Assembly: GCF_901933205.1 (NCBI RefSeq)
Contig: NC_044600.1
Location: 6,610,501-6,674,500 of the forward strand
Source: Camarhynchus parvulus
Taxonomy: Eukaryota; Chordata; Aves; Passeriformes; Thraupidae
DNA length: 64,000 bases
Direction: 5' to 3'
Of this stretch, positions 37,201 to 51,027 are shown in pieces. Made by a program: the position numbers and the translations under genes. The notes under the pieces were generated by a model. That model was not told where the DNA came from and did not search any database. It worked only from the letters and a program-made list of their open reading frames with translations. Numbering within the stretch: the stretch's first letter is position 1; each line of letters starts with the position of its first letter.

Positions 37201-40200
37201 AGATATATATTTTTTTAGATAGACAATAATGAAGAAGAAGAAGTGAAATAAAGCTCCTCTCCTGAGATATCTGGTATCTTCTTTGTAAGAAACAAATTTC
37301 CAGGCAGATCTTAGGCAGGGACACAACCTCATCTTTTGAGAGCAGCTCTCTCTGTAGGGACATGGAGAGGGGAGATGGCAGGAGGAGACAGTGCAGGGCA
37401 GCAGCACTGCCAGCAGCACACATAAGATGGGAAATCCAAAGAACTGAGACACAGCAGGAAGCAAGAAGTAGGTGTACAGAGTCTTGAGGAGTCAGCTCGA
37501 ACGCGACAAGGTAGGAAAAAGGGGCACAAGGTGGAAGAGCTTTGTGACCTTGCCAGACTGAAAGGACAGCAAGGTGCTCCCTGCAGATGGCTGTGCTCAG
37601 ATCTGGAGACATTTGCATTTGTCTCTCTCAGATGGAGTATTTGTGCCAGATAGGAGCACAGAAACTTCAAATAAAAATGTGTTCTCTTTTACTCCTCTGT
37701 CCCTTCAGATTTAGACATAACAGAAGACACTGTGCTTATTCTGGACTAAGTAGAATAAAACAGCCCTACTCTCTCTGGAGATGCTGTGTCCTGGTAGTGC
37801 TGCTGACCTTGCTCAGTACAGACTGAATTACTGAACTTCCTGAACTCTCAGGTCCCAGTTTTGTCACTTCCTTATACTCATTCAATTTTTGTATATTAAG
37901 TTGGAAGGTTTCTTGGCAACAAAGGAGAACTTCAAACCCAGACACTTCTGTTTATTTGCTGCATTCTCCTACCTAGTTTTGTATATGAACACAGTCTCAG
38001 ACTGCAGGAGATTACAAGAACAACATTTTCTCTTCCTTTCAGAAGCTTTTGGTAATTTCCAAGAGCCAAAAGCTAATTATTTTGGCACAAAGAAGCACCA
38101 AAGAAACCTTTAACCATGGCATTCCTGTATAGGGTGTCCTTGACACTTTTGTCTGAATGGAGAAAAAAAGAGAGGAGTAATAAAAAGCTCACATTTATCT
38201 TTTTTGAGATACAGAAGTTTCACTGCAAGAAGAAATTAAATAGACAAAGGCTCTTCGGGCTGGAGAAAAAAAAAGATGACTGCAGAGGGCAATGATGGCA
38301 GTCTGTAAAATGGAATGGAAAAGGTAAATGCAGAGTAATTGTTCACTTTCTCTTGCAGTACAAAAGCTGAGGGGGCATCCAACAAAGGCATTTAGCAGCA
38401 AGTTTAAAACAGACACACCCAAAAGGAAATACTCTTTCCTACCATCCATAATTGCATTGTGGCAGTCAGTGCCTCAGGAGGTTGTAGAGGCTGAAAATGG
38501 ATTTTAAAAGGCATTAAAGAAATTAATGTAGGACAGTGTGATCAACAGCAAATAAACACCATAGCTTTGGTGAAACTTTTGTGCTTTCAAACCCTTCCCC
38601 AGAGCTGGGAGGAGGCACCAAGTCATGATGATTCGGTGTGTGGCCTTTTCCTCCCTCCCTGAGCGCTGCTGGCTGTTCCTGGAAACAGCGTGGCAGTTCC
38701 TGTTGTTCTGTGAGCCCCGGTGTTGCACATCACTGAGGACCAGAAAGGTTCTCTGCATTCTCCTGCCCGACTCTGTCTTCCAGCAGACTCCCTCAGAGAT
38801 GCTGCTGACAGAGCTTTGCAATCCAACGCTCCCTCTATTTTCCCTAGAGCAACCACACTTATAATTGTGCAGAGAGAGAATGTTGTGTTAGCTCAGGTTA
38901 CACCAAGGAGAGTTTCAATCCTATGTTTTGGGCATTTAATGGTAGCATTTATCTCATATTTAAAGGGTAAAAAATGTAGCTGTCCCCATTATTCATCAAA
39001 ACGCTTGTCAGTCCCCAATAATAATTCAGTACTTTCTACAAAAAAAAAAGAAAGACAACCAAACAACTGGTTTCCATGGCCAAGTGAAAGTAATGAGTAC
39101 CTCAGACAGCAAGAAAAACCAACCAACCAAACAGAAAAACCAGAAACTCCACCCTGAAGTCACTCACTTTAATTTTTAAAAAATAGTATCTGCAATAAAG
39201 GATTTTATGTTCAAAATTCATATAAAGAACACAATTTTCCAATTATGATTATGCTTACCCTTTTATTAAAAACAGCTGTAATAATGCCAATTCTCATCCC
39301 AACATTTTCAAACTTCAATTATTCCCTATTCAGCTAAACCCACTGTGTTTGCAAGGAAAATCCAAGTGAACAGGGAGTTTGGGCCAGCCCTTTCCCATGT
39401 CGCAACACACACTCTGCAACACCACCGAGCCAGGGACAGGCAGCTTGTCCCTTATCCCCAGCAGCCCCATCCTCCTGTCACTCCTGTGCAAATCTCCCCT
39501 TTCCTCCCAGCACACACATCCTGTTCCCTCATTTTACCATCCAGCAGGACAGCAGAGGAGAGAAGAAAGCAGCAGACAAGGAGGAAGGGAAAAGGACATG
39601 GTGGGTAGTCAGTGCTGTGTACAGGCCTTGTATATGTGTATTTACAAGAAATGAAATTAAAAATTCAAGGGGGAAGACCACAAAAGCCTAGTGACAGTCT
39701 TGCAGAGTGGAAATCTGTGATGAGTTGCTGGTGAATCAAGGTTTCCACAGCAGTTGTATTCTCAGCTTAGGAGCAGGTTAAAATGAAAAATAGAGGCAAA
39801 TGGTTACACTTGCACTAAGACAGGGGGATCCTGAGTTGTTCAGCACCCCTGGTGGTGTGGGTCTTCTGGGAAAGGAGTCACTGAGCCTGGACTGTGCCCC
39901 TCAGGCGTTTGTGTCTCAGCACAATGCCTTGGGGCTTCCAGCTAAGTGCTCACAAAGCCTCTTCCTTTCACCACTTGCTCAGGTCTCCTCAGTGCTCACA
40001 TGTTAAGGAACACAGAAAATAAAATGCAGGAAAATGGATGGAGAAAAACTAAAGGAATAAACCTTTGAAAAGGAGTTATGAAAAAACAAACATAGATCAG
40101 AAGGAAAACAAGCAGAGAGAAAAACAGTTCTACAAGGTTCCTGCTGTTTTGAGGAGGAATCACTATGATGCAAAATACAAAACTTAATGCATTGAAACCA

Positions 40201-43200
40201 TAAATTACCCTTTGATACACATAGCAGGAGCTTACCTGAATCATGTCTCAGTAGAACAATCACCTGATAAAACTAAAATCACCATAAAACAGAAGCTAAC
40301 TTTTTAAATTCAGAAATTAGCACTAAAGAAAATATTTAGCCATGAGATTGCTTAAAAAACAGAACAGTACATTATATCTTAGTGTATCAAGGCAGAACAT
40401 TTCAGAATGGTGGCAACAAAGGAAAAATTAGCCTCAGCTTTCCAAAGACACTTTCAGTGAAACACAGACGTTTCAGTTAATAGGCTTTGACTGTGGGTAT
40501 TTTAGCTCTAGGCAGTCTTGCCTGGTGCACTTTGAGCTTAATTCTCTGAGGTATCAATCACTTGAAACTCCAGATGAACTCAGGAAGATCAGCAGCTGAT
40601 GATAGTCAGAGTCAGGCCCAGCTGTTCCAAAATGGTTAATCAAAGAAGCATTAAAAAATGTGAATCCAGCAAGGTGATGGCAACCAGGGGTTCATGTACA
40701 AGAGGGCAGCAGACCCTAAATCTGATGATACTGCCTGATATCATGGCAGAGCAAAAAACAGAAAATAGAAAGATTTGTGTCCTGGTAGTGATATCCAAAC
40801 ATATTCTTTTCCAAATGCAGCACAAGCTGCAACATGCAGCACTCCTGCCTGAGGAAGAGTCCCTAGGCCTGAGGAGCAAGCAGGACAGCACCTGTAGCCA
40901 TGTGGGTTGTGGCTCCTGCAGGGAATGCAGTTAGGGCCGGTGCATTCCTTGCTAATTAAATACAGTCCTAGGCTATCAGCCAATTATCCCTGCAACCCTC
41001 CCAGGGCCATGTTTGCAAGCCTCTGGTCAAATATGGGATATGTGGAACACTTGAAAGGTAAGTAAACTCAAATTTAAAGCCTTACTGTATACCAGATACA
41101 ACCATTATATTTTTCTTACTTGTTTACTATTTTCAAGTAAAAGCAGCAAAGGCTGTCTGGACTCTTAACTTCCCATGGCTTGCAGAGACTCAGAACTCTC
41201 CTATGAACCCTTTGCTTCCAGGCTCTGGGACTGGCACAGCCACAGCACCCCCAGCTCCCTGGAGCTGGTGATGTGGCAAACAGGAAGGGCAATAAAATGA
41301 GGTGGGGCAGCGCTGCAGCAGCACCATGGAAAACTGCTGCATTTGCTGTGAGTGTAACGTGGAGACTCCTGCAGTCAGTGCAGCTCTTTGTCAAAGTACA
41401 AAATGAGAATCTTATCTTCCCCAAAGCTTTCCTTGAAACACTATACAGAGCTACCTGTGTACAAGCTTTATCCTCAGCTGCTCCTTTCCCAGCAGATAGG
41501 CAAAAGAGTGTGATCTGATTTCAGAGGCCAGGGCTACACTCTGCCTTCTGCCTCCAAATAGAGCTTTTCCCTAACACCATTAAAACAAAGCCAGCTCATT
41601 TAAGAAATAGGACTCTGTAGCAGTGGACTTTAGGGGTTTGGTGACAGTTCTTTCTCACTGAGGTTTGTTTTTTGCTCAGAGCCTAATCATGAGTTTTCCA
41701 GTGGTACAGAACATACAACTCAGCAAGACAGCTGACAGTGGCCACATCCCTCCAAAATCCAGTGATGAGGATTAAACAAGCTTGGTAAAAAACCTCGTTT
41801 TGTGATTACTCTGCAACCAAGAAAGCAGCTGGGAATGATTCTGTCACTACCAGGTCTTCCCACACATCCTGCTTTCATCTTAATTTTTATTCATTGGAAT
41901 ATGTAAATTTCCTGTGACATGGGCTGGAAATTGCTTCTACTGCATTTCCAAAAGACATCAGAGAATTTCAGTCACTGTGTCACACAGGCCATTAAACAAA
42001 TTTTAATGGACAATAGTGGAAAAAAAATCTGAACCAAGAACTAGCCCAACAAACCCACAGAAAAAGTCAGTTCTCCCCCTGGAAACACTATTGTTATTGC
42101 TGTCAGGGTCAATGAAACCATAAGCAAACTGTTTCAGCAAGCCCAGCAGATTTATGTGTGCTAATATTCTGCATTGTTAGTGCAGAAATATTTTAAGAAC
42201 AGTTAAAATCAGATGTAGGCAGGCCTCAAATACAGCAGCTGAACAAAAATTCTGTTGGCTTGAGTGGCAATGAGGCCAATCTGCTACCCCTCCAAAAGTG
42301 TCCCTTCCTTTCTGAATCTTGGGAGAGAAGGACAAACAGGTCACTTTTTGCAAACTCAGTGAAGAAAGTATGAATTTCTAGCCTAAAAGGCTAGGGAGTC
42401 TTTGCTGCTCCCCCAAGGGGACCCAAACTTTATCCAGTTCCTTAAGCCATCCCAGATGTCTGCCCCAGAATCCTGCAGAGAAAGGAAAGAAAATCCCATA
42501 AAAACCAAGTATCACCATGCTGGAAGAAGCTCTCCAGATGAGCCCAGATCTGATCTAGGATCGTAACAAATGGAAACACTTCTACCAGCCATGGCTATGG
42601 ACATGTCATACATCTCTTGTCATAATTAAATTATTAATTGGCTTGAAAATGGAACCTTTTGTGTCTTACCAAAAAACTAAAGCAGGGAGCATAACCAACC
42701 AGCAAGACTGAGTAACAGAGACACTCCTGTTACTGGTATAGTTGCCAATATTTTAGTTTAGTGACAGATATTAGTCCCAACTGTTAGCAGTTGTATAAAC
42801 CAATTCACATCCAACATGTTTCACGTGGTGTCAGTGTTTTATTCGCATTCACTGAGGAAGAAATCAGTGTCTAATTTGTAGGAGCCAAAGGCACTTTTGT
42901 CACTGAAAATCACTTTGACTGCTGCATGCCCCCTTTTCTTTGACTATTGGTAACAGGTTTGGTTTGGGTATTTGTTCTTTTTAATAGTACGCTTTCTGCC
43001 TTTTTAATCTAAATCAGGTAACACTTGTAGTCTGGTCTTACCTGACTCAGGGCAATACAAGGAATAAAAGGCAGAAATTAAAGTAGGACTTCCATTTCCT
43101 TACCTAAAGTTATGAGCTTTACCACTCTCCAGTGCTGCCTCCCTCACTGAAATAGTAAAATAGAAGTGCAGGCAGTTCTGGTGTTCAGATTACACGATCC

Positions 43201-46200
43201 CAGCCTTCCTGTTTTGTTGTTGCTCATTCATCCTTTTTATGTAACTGTTGCCTTAGCTGTGAAACCCATAAAGGTCAACTTGACTCTCAACTGTATCACT
43301 GGGAAGAGTTATCAAAATTGCACACAAAGCATACAAGCTTGCCACACATTTTCTTGAATTTTGGGAGAAAGTATCTTGGTAACTTTATTCTAAATGCAAC
43401 TGCTTCAGTGAAAATACTTCTGCAATTCAATTTACTGCCTAAGATTGGGCCTGCAACAGGAGGAAGCTGTAAATAAATGGCACAGTCTTGCTAATGACTG
43501 TGTAGAGGGCAGAAATAAGGTCAGACAGCAGTGGTGTTGTTTTCACTGAATTCAGTGGATCTAATTTTTATCTCCCATCGCTATAATTTCAGCGGTACTT
43601 TTTATCGACTTTTATCCTAATATCATCCAAAGTATCCCAAGTGTTCATTGTTTCTCTTAGTAAATATTTCTTGTGAGTGTAGTAAGACTTTGGTGAGTTT
43701 ATCAGTATTACTACCAAAAATACAAAGAAACTAAAAATAAGATACCAACTGCAATATGTATGTGCTCTATACTGAACTGAGCTATTAGTGTAATATTGGG
43801 GAAAGACTGCACTAGGCCAGGAGTTTTATGAGGATCTGTGTTTCATTTATGCTGGGAACACCTTTCCCAGCTAAAGCCCACTTTTACTGGAATGAAATGC
43901 TTCAAGCAATCAATAATTTTCTCAAAATTTCATTTTAGAGGAAAACTTCTGAGATCATCGGGTGTCTTGTTTCTATTTTCTCTCCAAAATAATTTTCCTG
44001 TGACATGTAGCACAGTGCTACTGGGGTACACCATGCTGCAGTGCAGGGGATTCTAAATTAAAGCCCACGTTTCAGTCTAACCATCACACCTTCATCTTCT
44101 GAGCGCTGCAATTTTACCCAAATAACAAATTAAACTTCACAAAACAGGTGCAAGGGATCTCTCCTTCCAGCCTTGCTGATGCTGTTTCTGTTTCTCCCAC
44201 CTGTCCCTGGGGTGAGGTGGGTGCAGCCCAGCAGGGAGAACACAGCAGGGAGGCAGTTTTGGGGCTTGCTCTCCACGCAGGTTTGCAGCTCCGGCTGGCA
44301 TCACTTGCTGTCCCCACGCTCCTTCCCGAGCTGCTGCTGGTGTCTGGCTGGGCTGCTTGGGCACAGCTGAGGGGGAGGTGGGAAGCAGCACGTGGAACTG
44401 CAGTGGGAAGGCGAGGGGGACCATGTGGAAGGCAGCAGGAAAGCTGCTGCTGGTGGTGGCACAGCACGCAGTGCTCACAGAAACCTCCCCGAGGCTCCTG
44501 GCACCTGCCCAGCAGAGCCCGGCGCTGAGCGTGGGGCTCAGAGAGTTTTGAAAGAAAGGTTACACACTTCAAACAGACAAAGATTAGGTCGTCACCAGGT
44601 TGTGGCCTGGTGTAGTTTAGATCCCTTAAAAGAAGCCATCACCCCTGAGCTGAGCCATCCCATGTAGGCCCTGCAGGTCTGCCGTGAAAACCCAGGTTAT
44701 GCAGCAATTCTCCTACCAGTGCCAAAGGAAATCTGGGAACTTCATTGCTACCCTTGTCGCCACTGATATTTTCAAGACTTTCAGGAGGGAGATTATGTCT
44801 GAGAGCTGGTTATTAAATGGGGGGAAAAAAGCAAAGTCATTTAAAATAAATTTTGTTATGTTTGCATTTCAGAATAAATGTAAATTTGCACCAGAATTGA
44901 CGTGGAATGAGACTTACAAATGTGTTGGTACAAGGCTGCACATGAGGTAGTCACAGATGATTGATACAATGACTGATACTATAATTTAGCTTTTTATGCA
45001 GTTTAAATGAGCACTCAATTCTGTACCCTTAATCACAAAGTGGCATTTCATCTCAGGAGTAGCCAGCTGTAGTTCAATAAAAGAAAGGCTGCCCAACAGG
45101 AATAGGCAAAGTAGGCTGAGGCCTCCAAAAGAACCAAGATCAAAAACATTATTTGAAAAATGAAATATTAATATGGGCAAGATTTCCAACTAAATGTTTC
45201 CTTTGGTATTTGTTCAAGTGAATGTTATACCTCTAGTGGCAGCAGAAGTGAATTATTTAGCATAATGACGATGGAAAATTCAGACTACAGTTAAGGAGTC
45301 TCTACGTCTTGGCTATAGGTGTGTACATACAAAAATGTGCGTCAGTTTTGAAAAATGAAACCTTAAATCCCCTTGTCAATAATTCACATTGCTCAGAGCC
45401 TGGAAGTGGAGCAAGAGAGGATGAGCAAGCCTTTCCAAGTTAAATATGGTGATTTGCCCAAGTAAAATGGCAGAACCGAGGCTTCCACACAGAACTGGGA
45501 TGCACCCGTGGCTGTGCTGAAGTGATGGGGTCTGGCCATTACCTCCCCTCAAAGGAGAGCTTGTTATAAAAATGCAAATGTGCAGCCTGTCCCTGCAGGC
45601 AGGAGGGAAGGCAGAGTGCACACTCCAGCTGTTCTGAGAGGGAGGCACACACAGCAGGCCTGGGTGAGGCTGTGGCAGTGCTGAGAGCCCGGCTGTGGAC
45701 ACGTGTCTCCTCCCAAATGCGGCTCTGTTGACAGCACAGTCCTCCCCCAGTCTGCCCAGAGGCTGGTGAGCATTGCCCAGCAATAGGTTACCACCCCTCT
45801 GATCTGGATAGACTTGTCTGAACACTCCTTAACCTATTTCAGTAAAAAATCAGCTGGGCCAGCAAACCATTATTACTTAAAATGTTAGGCCATGGTTGCA
45901 CAGAGATTTTTTCTTCCCTGCAAAGCAAGCTCCATCCATTTCTACTCCCTTTCTTTGCGTCTGCTTTGGCTCTGCATTCCCACCCCACAGGTCTATGCAC
46001 TATTTTGTCTATTTCTATAAACCTAAGTTGCTGTTGGGGTTTTTTTAAGTTTGATTCCCCCAACACTCCTCATTCACTTAAATAAATTTTACAGACTGTG
46101 CCAACACATCAGAGGGGTTGGAAAAAATCGTCAAAAATTCCCTACATCATCTTTGTGTTCGGAATAAATGTCTTGAGGAAACCATGGTCTAACACACCCT

Positions 46201-49200
46201 AATCCTCTTTTGGGTTTGATCTTTGGTAAACTACATGACTCTGGTTATTTTACAATCACAGAACAATGATCTTGGCCTTTTCTTAGTGTGACCTCCTCCA
46301 GATCCACCAAACTTGGCAGATTCTCCACAGAAGGGGTTTTGACCTGGGCTTTCATGTAAGGAGTTCAGGCTGTTCATAAGTGAAACCCTCCCATGCACAG
46401 TTTGGAATATGCCCAAGGCAGGTTGCTTCTAACGCCTGGAGGCAAAGGGGTCACTGTAATACCAGATGGAGAAATAAACCCTAACCAGTGTGTGTGCAAA
46501 TCAGGCACAGGTAGGATCTGCATGTCCTCTTTGAGCCAGAGCAGGTAGATTATCTGCACTCTAAGCTTCTCAGTCGTTGGTGGCAGCAAAGCCCAAATCC
46601 AGAAGCATTTTGAATTCCAGGTCAGAGATCAGCTCCAGCCCAGTTGCCTCCTGGTCTCCCTTTTCTGCAGCATGTTTGGAACGTGTCAAAAGCTGCACAA
46701 ACTAAACACAAGACCATCTGCTTAGCAGCAACAGCAGCTCCTTGTCCTCGATCTCTAGCCTTAGAAAATCCCTTGTCTTGGTCTTGCTGACCACACTAAA
46801 GAACGAGTTCAGCAGGAAGGACAAGTGCTCTCCAGAGTAATTCCCAGCAGAACTCCACGAGGAAGCCTGGAGCCTGCCTTGGCGCCATGCTCAAGAAACA
46901 GAGCGTGCAGTGTGGAGAGCCCTTCAGAGAGCAGCCAGGAGCAGAGGGGGAAGGACAAATGGTACCTGCAGCAGCTTTTAGCAGCAAATCCAAATATCAG
47001 GGCAGGCATTTGCTGAGGCGATAGCAAAGCTGTTGTGAGGCTGCCCTGCCTCCCCTCCCTACAGCTGCACAAAGACTCAGTAAGTCACACACAGAGAATG
47101 CTTGAGCAGTGGAGGTGCAAAATGAAGCGTATTAACTGAAGCTTTTAATAAGATTTTGATAACAATGATTTTTATGTTAATCTCTAAAGAGTTTGCTTTT
47201 GTAACATATAACTGATAAGCATATAATCTAGTTTTAATTTAATCTCTGCAGGTGTTTCCCAATGGTAAATGTTAAATTTTTATTGCTTCCTTAGGCAGTA
47301 ATAATAGGAGAAATGTCTGTAGGGCTCCCACCATCCATTTGTATGCAGATAGCATCATATTTTATAATAGCTGTAAATCTGACAGGATAGACTCTTACTG
47401 TTGATATGATATTATAAATATGTGTCAACACTGAATAAACATCTTTGAAAGGAAAATAAAATAGAGATGTTATTAGAGGTCTAATGAAACAACCATAACT
47501 GCTTATTTATAAGAGATGTATGCGCACATCCTTGGGAAAAAGTAGAGCCCATGCTGGGTTTGCAGCTTTCTGATGAGCAGGACATGGAGATTCTCAGCAG
47601 GGTCCTGCAGACAATGCAGAAATAGATCCTACACTTCATAAAAATGATGACTGTCTATAAACCTCTAAATGTTTGTTCTCTCTGAGGTTTCAAAATGATT
47701 ATAAATACCACGGTGTCTAAGACTCAATTATGGCTTCTTTCATACAGCTTAGGAGCACAGCACGTCAGGAGCTCCCACATGAAGAACCATAAGACACGAA
47801 GAACAAGGAAGTGAACCCTGATGCCTGCCTGAGGTGTAATGCAAACACATTTTGGGTAAAATTCACTCAGTATGAGATCTGAAAGGGACTTGATCTCTTA
47901 GATCTTACACTTAGCCTTATTCACTGAGCATGCATGAAACCTGCCCTTGTTTACATTGAGTATTTTAAAGACAGCAACACTTTGAGATGCATTTGCCTGA
48001 AATAATCTTATCTGTTCTGCAGCAAATGTGGCTCTCTGGCATGCTGTGCTTACTGTGTCCATAGGCAGTGGACCTCAGGGACCCAGCAGCACAGGCAGAG
48101 ACCTGAACTAAAAGATTCCTAAGATGGAACTGGCTTGGCTCCAGCCAGTGGAGAGCATGGGCACAGAGAGCTTCAAGCTGTCTTTAACTCTCCTGTAGAG
48201 GCATGCCCTGGAAAGGATTACACTTTAACAGAAGTCTAGATATTTCCTCAATGGTGCTGTGATATGTGGCTCCCAAGGTCCACATCATTAGTCATAAAAA
48301 CAAACAGTCGGAAAAAAATACACACAAGTTCGTCTAAGTCCCTAGTGACAGGGAATGGGAATACAGCTCGCTGCCACTGGAGGGGGGAAATATGAAAACC
48401 TGCCACATAAGCAAGTAAAAAAAAACCAAAACACTTTTGCTGGTGAATTAAAGTTACAAAAACAGCTTGGACAATTTAGGTTAAACAATTCTTTCTTCTG
48501 TTGTAAGTCAGAACATGTATGCTGCTTTAGGGTGGTAGTTTAAATGCAGTATTGTTTCTTCTGCTAGTCTTTAAAAGTGAAAAAAATATTTGTTATGGAG
48601 ACCTTTTAATAAATTGGTAGTAATTAGAAAGAAAAGTCCAATAATTTTCTACAGAAAGACAACACAAGTGCAAATGGAAAGGCAGACATGCCACTCCCTT
48701 TCCTGAGTTAATTCCAAGCCAAAGAGGATCTGCCACATTGTGCCATGGAGAAGGGAACTGTCAAAAAAACCCAAAACATCACATTAAGAATATTGATTAG
48801 TAAGAATTAAATGCATTACGAGTATTGGTAAGATTCAGATATATAAAGTGTTTAGCTCTCTCCTATCTGCTTGTTGTTTTCACATCAGATTTTGTAAACA
48901 TACAATTTAACCCATGTGACTTCTTCAAACTGAGGGTTCATTAAAGGAGGCCCCTCGTGAAGTGTTTGCAGTCAGCTTCTGCAGCTGCGCAGTGCCAATG
49001 TCCCAGGCTCACTGGGCTAGTGCTGAATACAGAACCCAAGTGTGGTACCTTCTGTTATAAATGCTGCACCATGTCCTTCTGCCATGACAGAAAAAGTGGA
49101 ATATTTTACTAATCAAGTGTGCAAAATTACAGGAGTCAGGCATAATGCTGTGTTTCTGACAACTTAGGTAAATCTCTTTCATGATAAATGAGTTGTGAAT

Positions 49201-50879
49201 CTCCCATATGAAGTATTTAAACAGATGGATAATCACCACAGCAACCAAAACCACCACAGAGTCATTCAGGAGCATTTCATCTCTGCACACACCACTGTCA
49301 GGTTTCATGCCATAAAGAGGCAATATTTTATGTAACAGAAGACTAGCCAATGCTTTTAGGTAACTCACAGCATGGGTGACAGAGGAAGGAGACCAGCTCA
49401 GTTTTCAACAGGTGGATACAAACCTTATCAAATGTGACAGAAAAAAGTTGGATCCTGGGGAGCTTACAGAGGCAGACATAACAGCTGCTTTTAGAGAGTC
49501 TGAACTTTCTTTGTAAATGAACTGGATGAACTGGAAAATACCAATTTGTCTAATTAATGTGCTTTTAAGTCTAGCCATTTGAGATTATGTTTTTATTTGA
49601 TCATTCTGTTTGTTATTAATTTGAATATCTCTGAAGTATGTTTATGTCTGCTGCTTCTTCTCAGACAGGTTTCCAAAATGAGGAACACCCTCTATTGGAT
49701 TAATACTCAGTAAAATCATAATAATTTTCTGAAATCCCGAAAGGCTGAAGTCTGATAATCTTTTTAAAAACAAGAATTCCAGTTTACTTTTAAACATGTA
49801 AAAATCTGAACTGATTTACACTCATCAAGAAACAAAATATTTTGCCAGTTTTCACCGCATACATTTTCAGAAATTCTGGCAAGATTATGATTTATCTATA
49901 TAATAATTTAACAATATAATTTAATTTGTGGCTGTAAGACTGAACTTCTTAATGAACCGTAAGATCTGCAGAAAAAGGTGAGTGCTAGTACACACACCTT
50001 GCCTAAGTTGGAAAATACATTTTTTAGAATTTCTTTAATGTCTTCCAAGATTTTAAATATCTTACTTCCTGTTCTGGATTGTTTCATTGTTATTGTGAAA
50101 CACTCATGGCTGCTGTGTTTATTTCACCACGGACGTGCGTTCATTTCACTGAAGGGTAAAGTTTGGTAATGGGTAAAAGATTTTGCAATCCTGTACTGGG
50201 TGGCTCAACATAAATCTTAATTATCCCCTTGACTTGCAACAAAAACATTTTGCTGTACTAAAGATCTTAAAGTTTGGGATGATGCTGGGTGGTGATTACA
50301 AGTGGATTTGTTTGTATTATACAGAGGGGAAGTTGGGGAAAAAACCAAGAGAAGCTGGTATAGTGGATAACGCACATGTTATAGTGGATAATGCACAGTA
50401 CGAGCTGAAGTCCACAAACAGTCTAGCTGAATGAAAGCACATTAAGTAAATAAGAGGAATAACGAACAAAGGTAAGAGCATGGAAGTGTTTACAGGGACA
50501 GCGTGTCCCGTTTAAGCCGTGCTGCTGGATGAGCAGGCGGTCACGCCTGGATGTTCGCTCGCAAACCCTTCTGCTCTGGCTCAGCCCGGGGGTGACACTC
50601 GCCGACCCTTCCAGCGGGGACCTGCCGCGATGGGCGGCATCGAGGTGAGCCCGCAGGGCAGAACACACAGCGGGAGCCGGGAGAGGGGCAGGAACCCCTC
50701 CGGGACGGGGCCAGACCCCGGGAACCTGCCACGAGGAGCAGTATTATTACAAACACCTCCCCGCAGGTGAGCGGCGCCGGGCCGGCCGCTGCCCGGGGAG
50801 CCGGCGGTGCTGCGGGCGGGGAAGCACCGCCGAACGCCGCGGTACCGAGCCCGCCGGAGCCCGGCGTGCCGTCCGGGGC

Positions 50880-51027
50880 AGCCCCGACATGGCGGCGGGG
50901 GCGGGCGGCGGGCGGGGCGGTGACGCGGCGGCGGCGGCGGCCGGTCGGTCCCAGCAGCCCCAGCGCTGCCCGCAGTGACGGGCGGACAAAGGGGCGCCGC
51001 GGCAGCCGGCACCAGCGGCCCCGGGCG
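50880..51027 (+). other. MOSPD1: MOSPD1 non-coding first exon (inferred)
   Basis: The best splice donor in the island is GGGCGG followed by gtgagt, with gt at 51028. A first exon ending at 51027 would splice to 56013. The left end is a guess. Other usable donors exist (GAG followed by gtgagc at 50645; CAG followed by gtgagc at 50767), so alternative first exons are possible. Confidence 0.4.
50889..50978 (+). other. Short upstream ORF, 29 codons
   Basis: ATG in good context (CCGACATGG) followed by an alanine- and glycine-rich reading frame and a TGA at 50976-50978. If the inferred first exon is right, this lies in the MOSPD1 5' leader. The same bases form a YY1-like ATGGCGGC core, so the ATG may be a by-product of a transcription factor site. 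Confidence 0.4.

Larger units (their letters stand above)
30791..50509. other. Gene-poor spacer between INTS6L and MOSPD1
   Basis: About 20 kb between the two CpG islands. Apart from one CR1 tail (31165-31545) and a C/A-rich tract (34193-34238) I see no gene, RNA gene or other element that I can name. Open frames up to 167 codons (36072-36575) and both-strand open stretches such as 34978-35343 and 44114-44572 look like chance or base-composition effects. Confidence 0.7.

Noticed and set aside
44114..44572. Overlapping open frames on both strands in a G+C-richer patch
   Set aside because: Local rise in G+C lowers stop frequency on all frames. Too weak in CpG to be a promoter island and no protein similarity.
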